A stretch of DNA of 9,560 nt from Dyella_B sp035508595. Its GTDB lineage: Bacteria; Pseudomonadota; Gammaproteobacteria; Xanthomonadales; Rhodanobacteraceae. The position numbers and the translations under genes are program-made. The notes under the pieces were generated by a model. It did no database searches, had not been told where the DNA came from, and saw only the letters and a list, made by a program, of their open reading frames with translations. The stretch is from assembly GCA_035508595.1 (NCBI GenBank), contig DATJMR010000241.1, positions 1 through 9,560 on the forward strand, read 5' to 3'. Shown here piece after piece: positions 1-6,747 of the stretch (position 1 is the stretch's first letter; the number at the start of each line of letters is the position of its first letter).

Positions 1-272
1 TGGCGAAACACCTGGAAATGCAGGCCGTCGAATCGGGCGATACCGCCCTTGGTGCCAAACCACATGGCACCGTCACGATCTTGTGCGACCACGTAGACCG
101 CGCTGCTGGGCAACCCGTCCTGCATGCCGTAGCGGCGAAACTGCGGCGTAGGCAGGGGCGCGGAGTCCGGCGAGTGGGAAGCCGTTTGCACAACAGGGGC
201 GGCCGCCTGAGGCGCCGCCGATACAGACCCACTAAGTACGGACGCACCTAGCAGGAAGGCCAGCCCCAACAT
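1..272 (-). CDS. Exported two-component regulator propeller protein, N-terminal part only
   Basis: This partial gene runs off the left edge; about 90 residues are visible. Residues 1-20 form a signal peptide or N-terminal membrane anchor (MLGLAFLLGASVLSGSVSAA). A Pro/Ala/Ser-rich linker follows to about residue 43. Then comes FRRYGMQDGLPSSAVYVVAQ followed by DRDGAMWFGTKGGIARFDG, the typical opening of a two-component regulator propeller (Reg_prop) blade, whose signature is DxxGxxWxGTxxGLxRFDG. Proteins of this kind usually carry a large periplasmic beta-propeller followed by a histidine kinase, GGDEF or DNA-binding output domain. The output domain lies outside the window, so the exact class cannot be told. 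The start is uncertain. The ATG at 272 has no clear ribosome binding site, and an in-frame GTG at 323 would give a longer, positively charged N-terminus. The gene is divergent from the YceI operon. Confidence 0.8.
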   Translation of the reverse strand, partial: MLGLAFLLGASVLSGSVSAAPQAAAPVVQTASHSPDSAPLPTPQFRRYGMQDGLPSSAVYVVAQDRDGAMWFGTKGGIARFDGLHFQVFR

Positions 273-451
273 AAAAACCGCCACAGTGGACCCCAAGCCA
301 TTCGGGTGAGAGCGGTACCCCACACACTCCCTGGAGCGGGATCATGCCAAACCTGACAGGTAATAGCATGTGCTGTTCGCCTGACGGCAACAATCCGTTC
401 CAGCCTTCGCGCTGGTAGAGCCAAAGCGTTTCCGCCAGACTTCCCCGCATC
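273..451. promoter_or_regulatory. Divergent intergenic region with a small palindrome
   Basis: This 179-nt spacer separates the leftward propeller gene from the rightward YceI operon, so it should hold both promoters. The one symmetrical motif seen is ACCTGACAGGT at 351..361, an 11-nt palindrome with a central A, which could be a small operator. No convincing -35/-10 pair stands out on either strand, and the ATG at 452 lacks a strong Shine-Dalgarno sequence. The regulatory role rests on position only. Confidence 0.35.
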
Positions 452-1066
452 ATGAAACCTCGCCTTGCATCCTCTTTGCTGACCGTATGCCTGGGTTCCT
501 TGTGGATGCAACCGAGCGCACACGCGGCAACCGACAGCTACCGCTACGACACGGTGCACAGCCAGATCGTCTTCAGCATCGACCACGACGGCTTTTCGCG
601 CCCTTTGGGCCGGCTGCATATCGCGCAAGGCTGGCTGCATTGGGATCCTAAGGATTGGTCGCTATCGGGCACCGAGTTGGATATCGACATGCGCAGCCTG
701 GATATGGGCGATGCCGCCTGGAACGATGCGGTATGCAAGTCGTCGCTGCTCGATTGCAAGACGTACCCGACCGCGCATTTCAAAAGCACGTCGGTGGAAC
801 GCAAAGATGACAGCCATGGCGTACTCCACGGCACGCTTATCCTCCATGGCGTCAGTCGGCCGATCGATATACCTTTTCGGGTCAATCGCATCGGCAAGAC
901 CATTTATGGGATGCATACGATCGCCGGCTTTTCCGCAACCGCGATGCTTGACCGCACCGCGTTCGGCATCAGCGGCTTTCCCAATGCCATCGGCCATGAC
1001 GTCGCGATCTGGCTGGAGCTTGAAGGCATTCGCGACAACTCAACCAACGATAAGGAGCATCCATGA
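452..1066 (+). CDS. YceI-family periplasmic protein (first copy)
   Basis: This 204-residue protein has a signal peptide ending near residue 25 (PSAHA|ATDSY). A YceI lipocalin-like domain covers most of the rest. The visible family pattern is YRYDTVHSQIVFSIDHDGFS near the start, the central LDCKTYPTAHFKSTSVE (the F/YPxAxF motif), then HGTLILHGVSRPIDIPF, and a late FSATAMLDRTAFGISGF. YceI proteins are secreted beta-barrels that bind isoprenoid chains such as polyprenyl quinones; TT1927b of Thermus is the structural model. In E. coli, yceI sits next to the b561-type cytochrome gene yceJ. The stop codon overlaps the next ATG by four bases (ATGA at 1063..1066), so translation is probably coupled. 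The cysteines in VCKSSLLDCK (around residues 94-102) could form a disulfide and have no counterpart in the second copy. The domain call is firm; the substrate is unknown. Confidence 0.9.
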   Translation: MKPRLASSLLTVCLGSLWMQPSAHAATDSYRYDTVHSQIVFSIDHDGFSRPLGRLHIAQGWLHWDPKDWSLSGTELDIDMRSLDMGDAAWNDAVCKSSLLDCKTYPTAHFKSTSVERKDDSHGVLHGTLILHGVSRPIDIPFRVNRIGKTIYGMHTIAGFSATAMLDRTAFGISGFPNAIGHDVAIWLELEGIRDNSTNDKEHP

Positions 1067-1644
1067 GTTTGCGCAGCGACGACCGCCAGTGGGGATCGGT
1101 CTCCAAACTTTTCCATTGGGTGGTGGCCCTGGGCATTCTCGGCAACGGCATCTGGGGATTGCTGATGACGGGCATGTCCCCTTCCATGACCAAGATCGGC
1201 GTGTACGCGCTGCACAAGTCGATCGGCTTGACCATTCTGGCCTTGTTTGCATTGCGCCTGGCATGGCGACTGTACGACGGCGCGCCCCAGGATGAACCCA
1301 TGCCGCGCTGGCAACGTATCGGCGCGCACCTCACGCACGTCGTGCTGTATGGATTCATACTCGCCATGCCGTTGAGCGGCTGGTGGTTCAATTCTTTGCA
1401 CGGTTATCCGCTGCAATGGTTCAAGCTTTTCAATCTGCCCGCGCTGGCGGCTAAAAACGACGAGCTGGCGCGCACTGCGCACGCCATCCACGAATCGTTG
1501 TTTTATCTTTTGTTGCTGGTGTTGATCCCACACGTCGGCGCTGCGTTGAAGCATCACTTCTTCGACAACGACAACGTTTTACGCCGCATGCTGCCGTTTG
1601 GCCGCGTCAATCGCGACAAAACATCTCAAGGAGAGCTCTCATGA
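1063..1644 (+). CDS. Cytochrome b561-type integral membrane protein (YceJ/CybB family)
   Basis: This 193-residue protein has four hydrophobic helices, roughly residues 16-36, 48-70, 87-107 and 140-162. Histidines suited to binding heme b lie at H18 (SKLFHWVVA), H51 (ALHKSIG), H140/H143 (TAHAIHES) and H157 (LIPHVGA). The 14-residue gap between H143 and H157, and the 33-residue gap between H18 and H51, match the four-histidine layout of E. coli CybB, which holds two hemes b. The family moves electrons between quinones and other carriers across the inner membrane, and CybB itself is a superoxide:ubiquinone oxidoreductase. The gene overlaps both neighbours by ATGA, at 1063..1066 and 1641..1644. 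That close coupling between two YceI genes argues for a shared redox or quinone-handling role. The electron donor and acceptor are unknown. Confidence 0.9.
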   Translation: MSLRSDDRQWGSVSKLFHWVVALGILGNGIWGLLMTGMSPSMTKIGVYALHKSIGLTILALFALRLAWRLYDGAPQDEPMPRWQRIGAHLTHVVLYGFILAMPLSGWWFNSLHGYPLQWFKLFNLPALAAKNDELARTAHAIHESLFYLLLLVLIPHVGAALKHHFFDNDNVLRRMLPFGRVNRDKTSQGELS

Positions 1645-2201
1645 CATTCCGTATCCGTCCCCGTGCGCTTGCGCTGGTGCTTGCATTGGCTGCGCCGTGT
1701 CTGGCAACGGCTAGCGACTACACCGTGCAGCCAGGCAGCACGTTGGGTTTTGCCGACAGCTTCCAGGGCAGCAGCTTCGATGGCCACTTCGACAAATGGA
1801 CGGCGGCGATCAGTTACGACCAAACCCAGCTGGCGTCGTCGAAATTCGATGTCACCGTGGATCTTTCCAGCGCCAAGACCGGCGACAACGATCGCGACAG
1901 CGCACTGCCCGGCGCGGATTTCTTCGATGTCGCGAAATTTCCGCAAGCCCATTTCGTCACCACGGCGTTCCATCAACAAGGCAGCCAGGTGGTGGCCGAT
2001 GGCATGCTGACGTTGCGCGGCGTCACCAAGCCGGTGAGTTTGAATGTCATTTTCAAGCCGCAAGGCAGCGGTGCAACGTTGGACGTAAGCGGCTCGTTGA
2101 AGCGGCTGGATTTCGGTGTGGGCGGCGGTCAGTACGCCGACACGTCCGTGATCGGCGCCGATGTGAAGATCACGGCGCATCTGGTGCTCAAAGGCAAATA
2201 A
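1641..2201 (+). CDS. YceI-family periplasmic protein (second copy)
   Basis: This 186-residue protein has a signal peptide ending near residue 24-25 (APCLATAS|DYTV). The cysteine is preceded by proline, so it is not a good lipobox. The mature part is a complete YceI domain. It shows DYTVQPGSTLGFADSFQGSSFDGHFDKW, the FFDVAKFPQAHFVTTAF block, DGMLTLRGVTKPVSLNVIF, and ends with VIGADVKITAHLVLKGK. This version is closer to the common YceI type than the first copy: it keeps FxxxKFPxAxF and ends in the usual hydrophobic strand. A ribosome binding site (AAGGAGAG at 1628..1635) precedes the ATG. The gene is the last of the three-gene operon. It is followed by a hairpin at 2222..2264 that probably ends the transcript. 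The family assignment is firm; the ligand is not shown by the sequence. Confidence 0.92.
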   Translation: MTFRIRPRALALVLALAAPCLATASDYTVQPGSTLGFADSFQGSSFDGHFDKWTAAISYDQTQLASSKFDVTVDLSSAKTGDNDRDSALPGADFFDVAKFPQAHFVTTAFHQQGSQVVADGMLTLRGVTKPVSLNVIFKPQGSGATLDVSGSLKRLDFGVGGGQYADTSVIGADVKITAHLVLKGK

Positions 2202-2221
2202 CCTGCGCCTTGATCGTCGAA

Positions 2222-2264
2222 GCGGGGATGAGGAACGGGTCGAGCCGCTCGTTCCTCATCCCGC
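2222..2264. terminator. Bidirectional hairpin between convergent genes
   Basis: Left arm 2222..2237 and right arm 2250..2264 pair over 15 bp with one bulged G, around a 12-nt loop. It lies 20 nt after the second YceI stop and contains the last codons and stop of the convergent glutaredoxin-like gene. There is no long T-run on either side, so termination would rest mainly on stem strength. Confidence 0.6.
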
Positions 2265-2495
2265 GTTCGTGTTCATCCAACGCGATACCGTGGCGGCATC
2301 GAACGGCCAATCCAGCTCCCGCCCGTCGCGCAAGTCGCATAACACGGGTACGCGGGCGCCGTAGCGTTCCTCAAGTTCCGGGCTGTCGTCCACCCAGACA
2401 CTGTCGAAATCCGGCGCGCGCGCCTCGGCCAGCACGGCCAGGGCCTGGTCGCATAGGTGACAATAATCGCGCTGGTAAAGCACCCAATCGGCCAT
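2256..2495 (-). CDS. Small glutaredoxin-like protein (DUF836 type)
   Basis: This 79-residue cytosolic protein has no signal peptide. It begins MADWVLYQRDYCHLCDQA, a beta-strand followed by a CxxC redox motif (YCHLC, C12 and C15) at the start of a helix. RYGARVPVLCDLRDGRELDWPFD then supplies the cis-proline strand (VPV, P50) of a thioredoxin fold. Length and sequence fit the short glutaredoxin-like family (COG0695 relatives, DUF836) often left unnamed in proteobacteria. The likely role is thiol-disulfide exchange or glutathione-linked chemistry; the partner is unknown. The stop codon lies inside the hairpin at 2222..2264. The reading frame stays open upstream to 2840 over sdaA, but the domain begins at this methionine, so 2495 is chosen. 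No clear ribosome binding site precedes it. It is divergent from sdaA, with 76 nt between the starts. Confidence 0.85.
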   Translation of the reverse strand: MADWVLYQRDYCHLCDQALAVLAEARAPDFDSVWVDDSPELEERYGARVPVLCDLRDGRELDWPFDAATVSRWMNTNAG

Positions 2496-2533
2496 TACGT
2501 GCGTCCGCACATGCTGGGAAGAAACCGTCCGCG

Positions 2534-2539
2534 TAGAAT
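2534..2539 (+). promoter_or_regulatory. Possible -10 element of sdaA
   Basis: TAGAAT at 2534..2539 lies 33 nt before the sdaA start and matches the sigma-70 -10 consensus at five of six positions. No good -35 hexamer is found 16-18 nt upstream, so the call is weak. The leader between it and the ATG is pyrimidine-rich with no Shine-Dalgarno sequence. Confidence 0.3.
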
Positions 2540-2571
2540 AGCCAGTTCTCCCCTGTCCTCGCATCGCCCCT

Positions 2572-3954
<1,383 letters not shown>

Positions 3955-3986
3955 AACTCGAACAGTTCAGTACTCACCTCAAGCAA

Positions 3987-4024
3987 CTCCCTCCCCTGCG
4001 CAGTAGGGGAGGGTTGGGGAGGGG
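3987..4024 (+). repeat. Palindromic C/G-rich repeat, left copy
   Basis: A perfect 9-bp stem (CCCTCCCCT at 3989..3997 with AGGGGAGGG at 4005..4013, 7-nt loop) is followed by an inner tail TTGGGGAGGGG (4014..4024). It begins 32 nt after the sdaA stop and ends 7 nt before the DUF559 stop. The reverse complement of the repeat at 4411..4446 has the same stem-then-tail order. It may also act as a weak terminator for sdaA, although no T-run follows. Confidence 0.75.
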
Positions 4025-4031
4025 TCAGTCC

Positions 4032-4376
4032 TCAGCGTTCGCAGTCCGGCAAATTCCGCCAAATCTCTTCCTGCACACTTTCCATTCGAAGCAGCACGTC
4101 ATCGTTCCAAAAACGTAATACGCGATATCCATACGACTCAATCGTGCGTGTACGTTTCACGTCGTATTCGTGCGTATAGGTGTGCTGTCCACCATCCAGC
4201 TCAATGACCAACCCGGCTGATATGCAAACAAAGTCGGCGATATATCCTGCTATTGGATATTGCCGGCGAAATGTGTGTCCCTTCAGGTTTTCACGGCGCG
4301 GATGACGCCATAAATGGCGCTCTGCGTCCGTAGCAGTATGACGAAGAGCTCGTGCGCGCTTCCATTTCTCTTGCAT
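4032..4376 (-). CDS. DUF559 domain protein, Vsr-like endonuclease fold
   Basis: This 114-residue protein is nearly all one DUF559 domain. In order it shows the helix ARALRHTATDAERHLWRH (residues 8-25), a basic stretch with FRRQYPI (36-42), GYIADFVCISAGLVIELDGGQH (44-65), and YGYRVLRFWNDDVL (82-94), followed by a C-terminal helix. Family relatives share a restriction-like fold with the very-short-patch repair nuclease Vsr. D48 and the ExD pair E59/D61, with Q64, sit where a PD-(D/E)xK-type active site is expected, so the core looks intact. The length is normal for the family. Biochemical function is not established for most members. The gene has visibly lower GC than both neighbours, lies alone between two inverted repeats and has only a weak GGA as a possible ribosome binding site. 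These traits suggest transfer or mobility. Confidence 0.88.
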   Translation of the reverse strand: MQEKWKRARALRHTATDAERHLWRHPRRENLKGHTFRRQYPIAGYIADFVCISAGLVIELDGGQHTYTHEYDVKRTRTIESYGYRVLRFWNDDVLLRMESVQEEIWRNLPDCER

Positions 4377-4410
4377 AGCAAATCCATTGCTTCATCGCGA
4401 GGTTGTTCAC

Positions 4411-4446
4411 CCCCTCCCAACCTCCCCTGCAAGCAGGGGGAGGGGC
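4411..4446 (-). repeat. Palindromic C/G-rich repeat, right copy
   Basis: Read on the minus strand it has the same layout as the left copy: an outer hairpin (arms 4422..4430 and 4435..4444 with one extra G, 4-nt loop) followed by an inner TTGGGAGGGGG tail toward the DUF559 gene. It lies 12 nt past the histidine kinase stop, so it may also serve as a 3' end structure for that transcript. Confidence 0.72.
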
Positions 4447-4458
4447 AGAACCGGAAAT

Positions 4459-5754
4459 TCAGTCGCTGCCGCGAACGAAAACGATGCTGGCGATGGCGCC
4501 GTTAGTATCGGTGCGCGGCCTCATCGACACATCCCAGCTGTAAAGCTCGCAAAGGCGACGCACGATGGCAAGGCCTAACCCCGCGCCGCTGCCGCCGGCC
4601 CCTTCCCCGCGTACGCCGCGCTGAAACAGGCGCTCGGCATCTTCCGGCTTGATACCTGGGCCCGTGTCGATCACATCGATGCGGCCTTTTTCCACTTTGA
4701 CCGTCACGCGCCCTTCCAGCGTGTATTTGATCGCATTGCCGATAAGGTTGGTGAGCGCGACCGACAACACCGACGCCGGAGCATTGACGCTCACCGTGTC
4801 GCTCTGGATCAACTCGATATCGAGGGGCTTGTCGCGTATCTGCGGCCGCTGGCTCTCGATGACGTCGGACGCGACTTTGGCCACATCGGTCGTTTCGCCG
4901 CGCGTCGGTCCGCGACGCTCGGCACGCGACAGCAGCAAGAGCGCTTCGATCAGCTCCGTCGCCTGACGCGATGCGCGCTCGATACGCTTGAGGCGTTCGC
5001 GCAACTTGTCGGTGAGATCGGGCGAACCTTGCAGCAATTCGGTGGTGCTGGAAATAACCGCCAGCGGCGTGCGCAATTCATGACTCACGTCGGAGTTGAA
5101 TTCGCGATCGCGTTCAACGATGGCCGTGAGGCGTTTAGCATACTCATCCAACGCTTGCGCCAGCTCGCCGACTTCATCGTCGGCAAAGTGCACGGCAAGT
5201 GTGTCTGCTCGCCCCGCTTTCTTGAAATCGCGCAGGCGTCGGGCCAGTTCGCTTACGGGCTTCAATACTTTGCGAGACAGCCACAAGCCGATCGCCAGCG
5301 ACAACACGCTAAACAAAACAACAGCGGCGATAAGCGAGGTAATGAGCTGACGCTTGCCGAGATCCTCGCGGCTGATGTCGTAGCGCACGAACCCGATAAT
5401 GCCGTCCTTGCGCCGGACCGCGAGCTTGTAGTGTTTGACATGGCCGTCGGCGTCGGTTTCATACATGTCGTGGACACCGGTATCCAAGTTCTGCCACGCC
5501 AATGGCATCTTGTAGAGCGTGCGATCGCTCTTGATCCACGCTTCCACCAGTTCGGAAGCGACCGGCTGATTGGGATTGGCGATGGTCTTGTCGACCGCCT
5601 GGTCGACATCGCTTTGCAGCGCCCCCGCCACCAGTTGATTCTCGACCTTGTAGCGCACATACAACGACGCCACGGCAAACAACGCGCTGAGGCCGAAACC
5701 GAACAGCGCGAAGGAGAGAATGAGGCGAAACCGCAGCTTACGCCTGGACTGCAT
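4459..5754 (-). CDS. Sensor histidine kinase with periplasmic ExxE motif (ColS/VgrS-like)
   Basis: This 431-residue inner-membrane kinase has a first helix at about residues 10-32, a periplasmic sensor region at about 33-135 and a second helix at about 137-159. A HAMP-like linker follows (about 160-212), then a HisKA domain with phospho-acceptor H225 in SHELRTP. The HATPase domain has the N box NLIGNAIKYT (N340), DTGPGI (363-368) and GAGLGLAIV (390-398). All catalytic boxes are intact. The sensor region contains ELVE (E68 and E71), an ExxE motif like those that bind iron or zinc in ColS and VgrS. The gene starts inside the end of its response regulator gene (17-nt overlap, 5738..5754), so the two are one operon. 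Kinase identity is certain; the ColS/VgrS assignment and metal ligand are inferred from remembered family features. Confidence 0.93.
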   Translation of the reverse strand: MQSRRKLRFRLILSFALFGFGLSALFAVASLYVRYKVENQLVAGALQSDVDQAVDKTIANPNQPVASELVEAWIKSDRTLYKMPLAWQNLDTGVHDMYETDADGHVKHYKLAVRRKDGIIGFVRYDISREDLGKRQLITSLIAAVVLFSVLSLAIGLWLSRKVLKPVSELARRLRDFKKAGRADTLAVHFADDEVGELAQALDEYAKRLTAIVERDREFNSDVSHELRTPLAVISSTTELLQGSPDLTDKLRERLKRIERASRQATELIEALLLLSRAERRGPTRGETTDVAKVASDVIESQRPQIRDKPLDIELIQSDTVSVNAPASVLSVALTNLIGNAIKYTLEGRVTVKVEKGRIDVIDTGPGIKPEDAERLFQRGVRGEGAGGSGAGLGLAIVRRLCELYSWDVSMRPRTDTNGAIASIVFVRGSD

Positions 5755-6424
5755 CCGGATCGACCATGCGATAACCGATGCCGTGTCGGGTGTGGATCAA
5801 GGCCTTTTCGAACGGCTTATCGATGGCGGCACGCAGACCATGGATGTGCACGCGCAGGCTGTCGCTGTCGGGCAGTTCTTCACCCCACACTTTTTGCTCC
5901 AGATCCTGGCGGGTGACCACGGAGGGGCTGGCTTCCATCAACGCTTGCAACAGCTTCAGCCCGATCGGGTTGAGCTGGATGGACTTGCCGTCGCGGGTCA
6001 CCGTGAGGGTATCCAGGTTATAGGTGAGGTCGGCCACCTTCAGCACCCGGCTTTGCGGTCCTTTGCCGCGACGCGCCAAGACCTCCAGCCGCGCGGCCAG
6101 CTCCTGCAACGCAAAGGGCTTGGTCATGTAGTCGTCCGCGCCGGACTCGAAGCCGGTGAGCTTTTGCTCGAGGGCGTCGCGGGCGGTAAGCATCAGCACC
6201 GGGGTCTGCTTGTGGGCCTCATGGCGCAGCTTGCGGGCGACATCCAGGCCGTCCATGCCCGGCAGGGTGAGATCGAGCACGATGACGTCGAAATCGTGGA
6301 CCACCGCCAAGTGCAGGCCGGTGACGCCATCTCCGGCGAAATCCACGACGTGGCCACGATCTTCCAGATAGTCGCCAATATTGGTCGCGATATCGCTGTT
6401 ATCTTCAATGACTAGAACGCGCAT
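5738..6424 (-). CDS. OmpR-family response regulator (ColR/VgrR-like)
   Basis: This 228-residue regulator has an N-terminal receiver domain with acidic pocket E7/D8, phospho-acceptor D51 (VIVLDLTLPG), T80 and K102 (MTKPF). A short linker near residue 120 leads to a C-terminal winged helix that contains LNPIGLKLLQALM and ends in LIHTRHGIGYRMVDPD. The stretch LPDSDSLRVHIHGLRAAIDKPFEKALIHTRHGIGYR closely resembles ColR-type regulators as I recall them, whose pathway handles envelope integrity and metal stress. On activation it should bind promoter DNA as a dimer. The start at 6424 is supported by a good Shine-Dalgarno sequence on the minus strand (GGAGAG at 6434..6429). It is the first gene of a two-gene operon with the kinase. 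An inverted repeat at 6472..6500 could be a self-regulatory site. Confidence 0.94.
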   Translation of the reverse strand: MRVLVIEDNSDIATNIGDYLEDRGHVVDFAGDGVTGLHLAVVHDFDVIVLDLTLPGMDGLDVARKLRHEAHKQTPVLMLTARDALEQKLTGFESGADDYMTKPFALQELAARLEVLARRGKGPQSRVLKVADLTYNLDTLTVTRDGKSIQLNPIGLKLLQALMEASPSVVTRQDLEQKVWGEELPDSDSLRVHIHGLRAAIDKPFEKALIHTRHGIGYRMVDPDAVQA

Positions 6425-6471
6425 GCGTCTCTCCGCTACGCAGCCAGCACAGGGGCCGGGGGAGCCCCAAG

Positions 6472-6500
6472 CTTAACGAGTGAACGCCGCAAATGTTAAG
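6472..6500. promoter_or_regulatory. Inverted repeat upstream of the response regulator gene
   Basis: CTTAAC (6472..6477) and GTTAAG (6495..6500) form a perfect 6-bp inverted repeat with a 17-nt spacer, 48 nt upstream of the regulator start. The two TTAA cores are 23 nt apart, about two helical turns, which would suit a dimeric regulator. A role in autoregulation is inference. Confidence 0.3.
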
Positions 6501-6550
6501 AGCCATTCCGAACGTTTAGGGCTAGCTCATTTTTCGGGCGGCTCGGACAA

Positions 6551-6593
6551 AGAAAAAGCCCGGACACTGCAGCGGTGCTGCCGCATCCGGGCT
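6551..6593 (-). terminator. Rho-independent terminator, minus strand
   Basis: AGCCCGGA (6557..6564) pairs perfectly with TCCGGGCT (6586..6593). Between them is a nested 5-bp hairpin (GCAGC/GCTGC around a 3-nt loop, 6569..6581). Read on the minus strand the stem is followed by TTTTTCTTT, a good U-tract. It would end transcripts from rimK, 155 nt upstream on that strand, or a small RNA starting in between. Confidence 0.8.
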
Positions 6594-6661
6594 GAAGCTA
6601 CTGCCCCGATACCGTCGTCTGCTGTCGCCCTTGCGATTGAAGTGGCGAGCAAACAAACAGT
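6551..6661 (-). ncRNA. Possible small RNA ending at the terminator
   Basis: On the minus strand TATAAA (forward 6668..6673) lies about 75 nt before the terminator stem, with no gene in between. A transcript from about 6661 to 6551 would be near 110 nt and end in a classical U-tract. No good -35 was found, and the region could equally be the 3' untranslated tail of the rimK transcript. Confidence 0.25.
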
Positions 6662-6747
6662 GGGGCCTTTATAGACGTGGAGCAGTTACGCGGTAGTTAA
6701 CCCGCACTCACTGCTTGGTTAATGCCTGGCGCGCCGCGGCTTTGTGC

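Larger units (their letters stand above)
3987..4446. mobile_element. Candidate DUF559 unit bounded by inverted palindromic repeats
   Basis: The segment consists of a left repeat, one leftward DUF559 gene and a right repeat that is the mirror image of the left. GC content inside the gene is about 50% over 4081..4320, by hand count, against about 65% in a sampled line of sdaA. No transposase is present and no target-site duplication was found. The unit could be a nuclease-borne cassette moving with REP-like ends, or an old insertion beside independent intergenic repeats. It is marked as mobile only tentatively. Confidence 0.35.
6425..6747. other. 323-nt gene-free gap between the kinase operon and rimK
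   Basis: No convincing protein gene is present on either strand. The gap holds the response regulator promoter region with an inverted repeat (6472..6500), a strong minus-strand terminator (6551..6593) and a possible small RNA segment upstream of it (about 6594..6661). The stretch 6674..6747 shows no clear signal. Confidence 0.6.

Noticed and set aside
232..640. Two overlapping minus-strand frames upstream of the propeller gene
   Set aside because: They cross the divergent promoter region and the first YceI gene, show no domain, and are in frames other than the signal peptide and propeller motif.
3987..4446. CRISPR-like array from repeated C-rich units
   Set aside because: There are only two copies, in opposite orientation, and the space between them is a protein gene.
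4314..4505. A short plus-strand frame with a PPPNLPCKQGEG stretch
   Set aside because: That peptide is the translation of the C-rich palindromic repeat and not a protein signature.
5029..5916. A 295-residue plus-strand frame
   Set aside because: It lies antisense to the histidine kinase and has no recognisable domain; its openness follows from codon bias of the true gene.
5720..6415. A 231-residue plus-strand frame
   Set aside because: It is the antisense shadow of the response regulator, whose receiver and DNA-binding motifs are all present on the other strand.
6480..6674. A 64-residue plus-strand frame in the 323-nt gap
   Set aside because: It reads through the terminator stem, has no ribosome binding site and shows no known motif.
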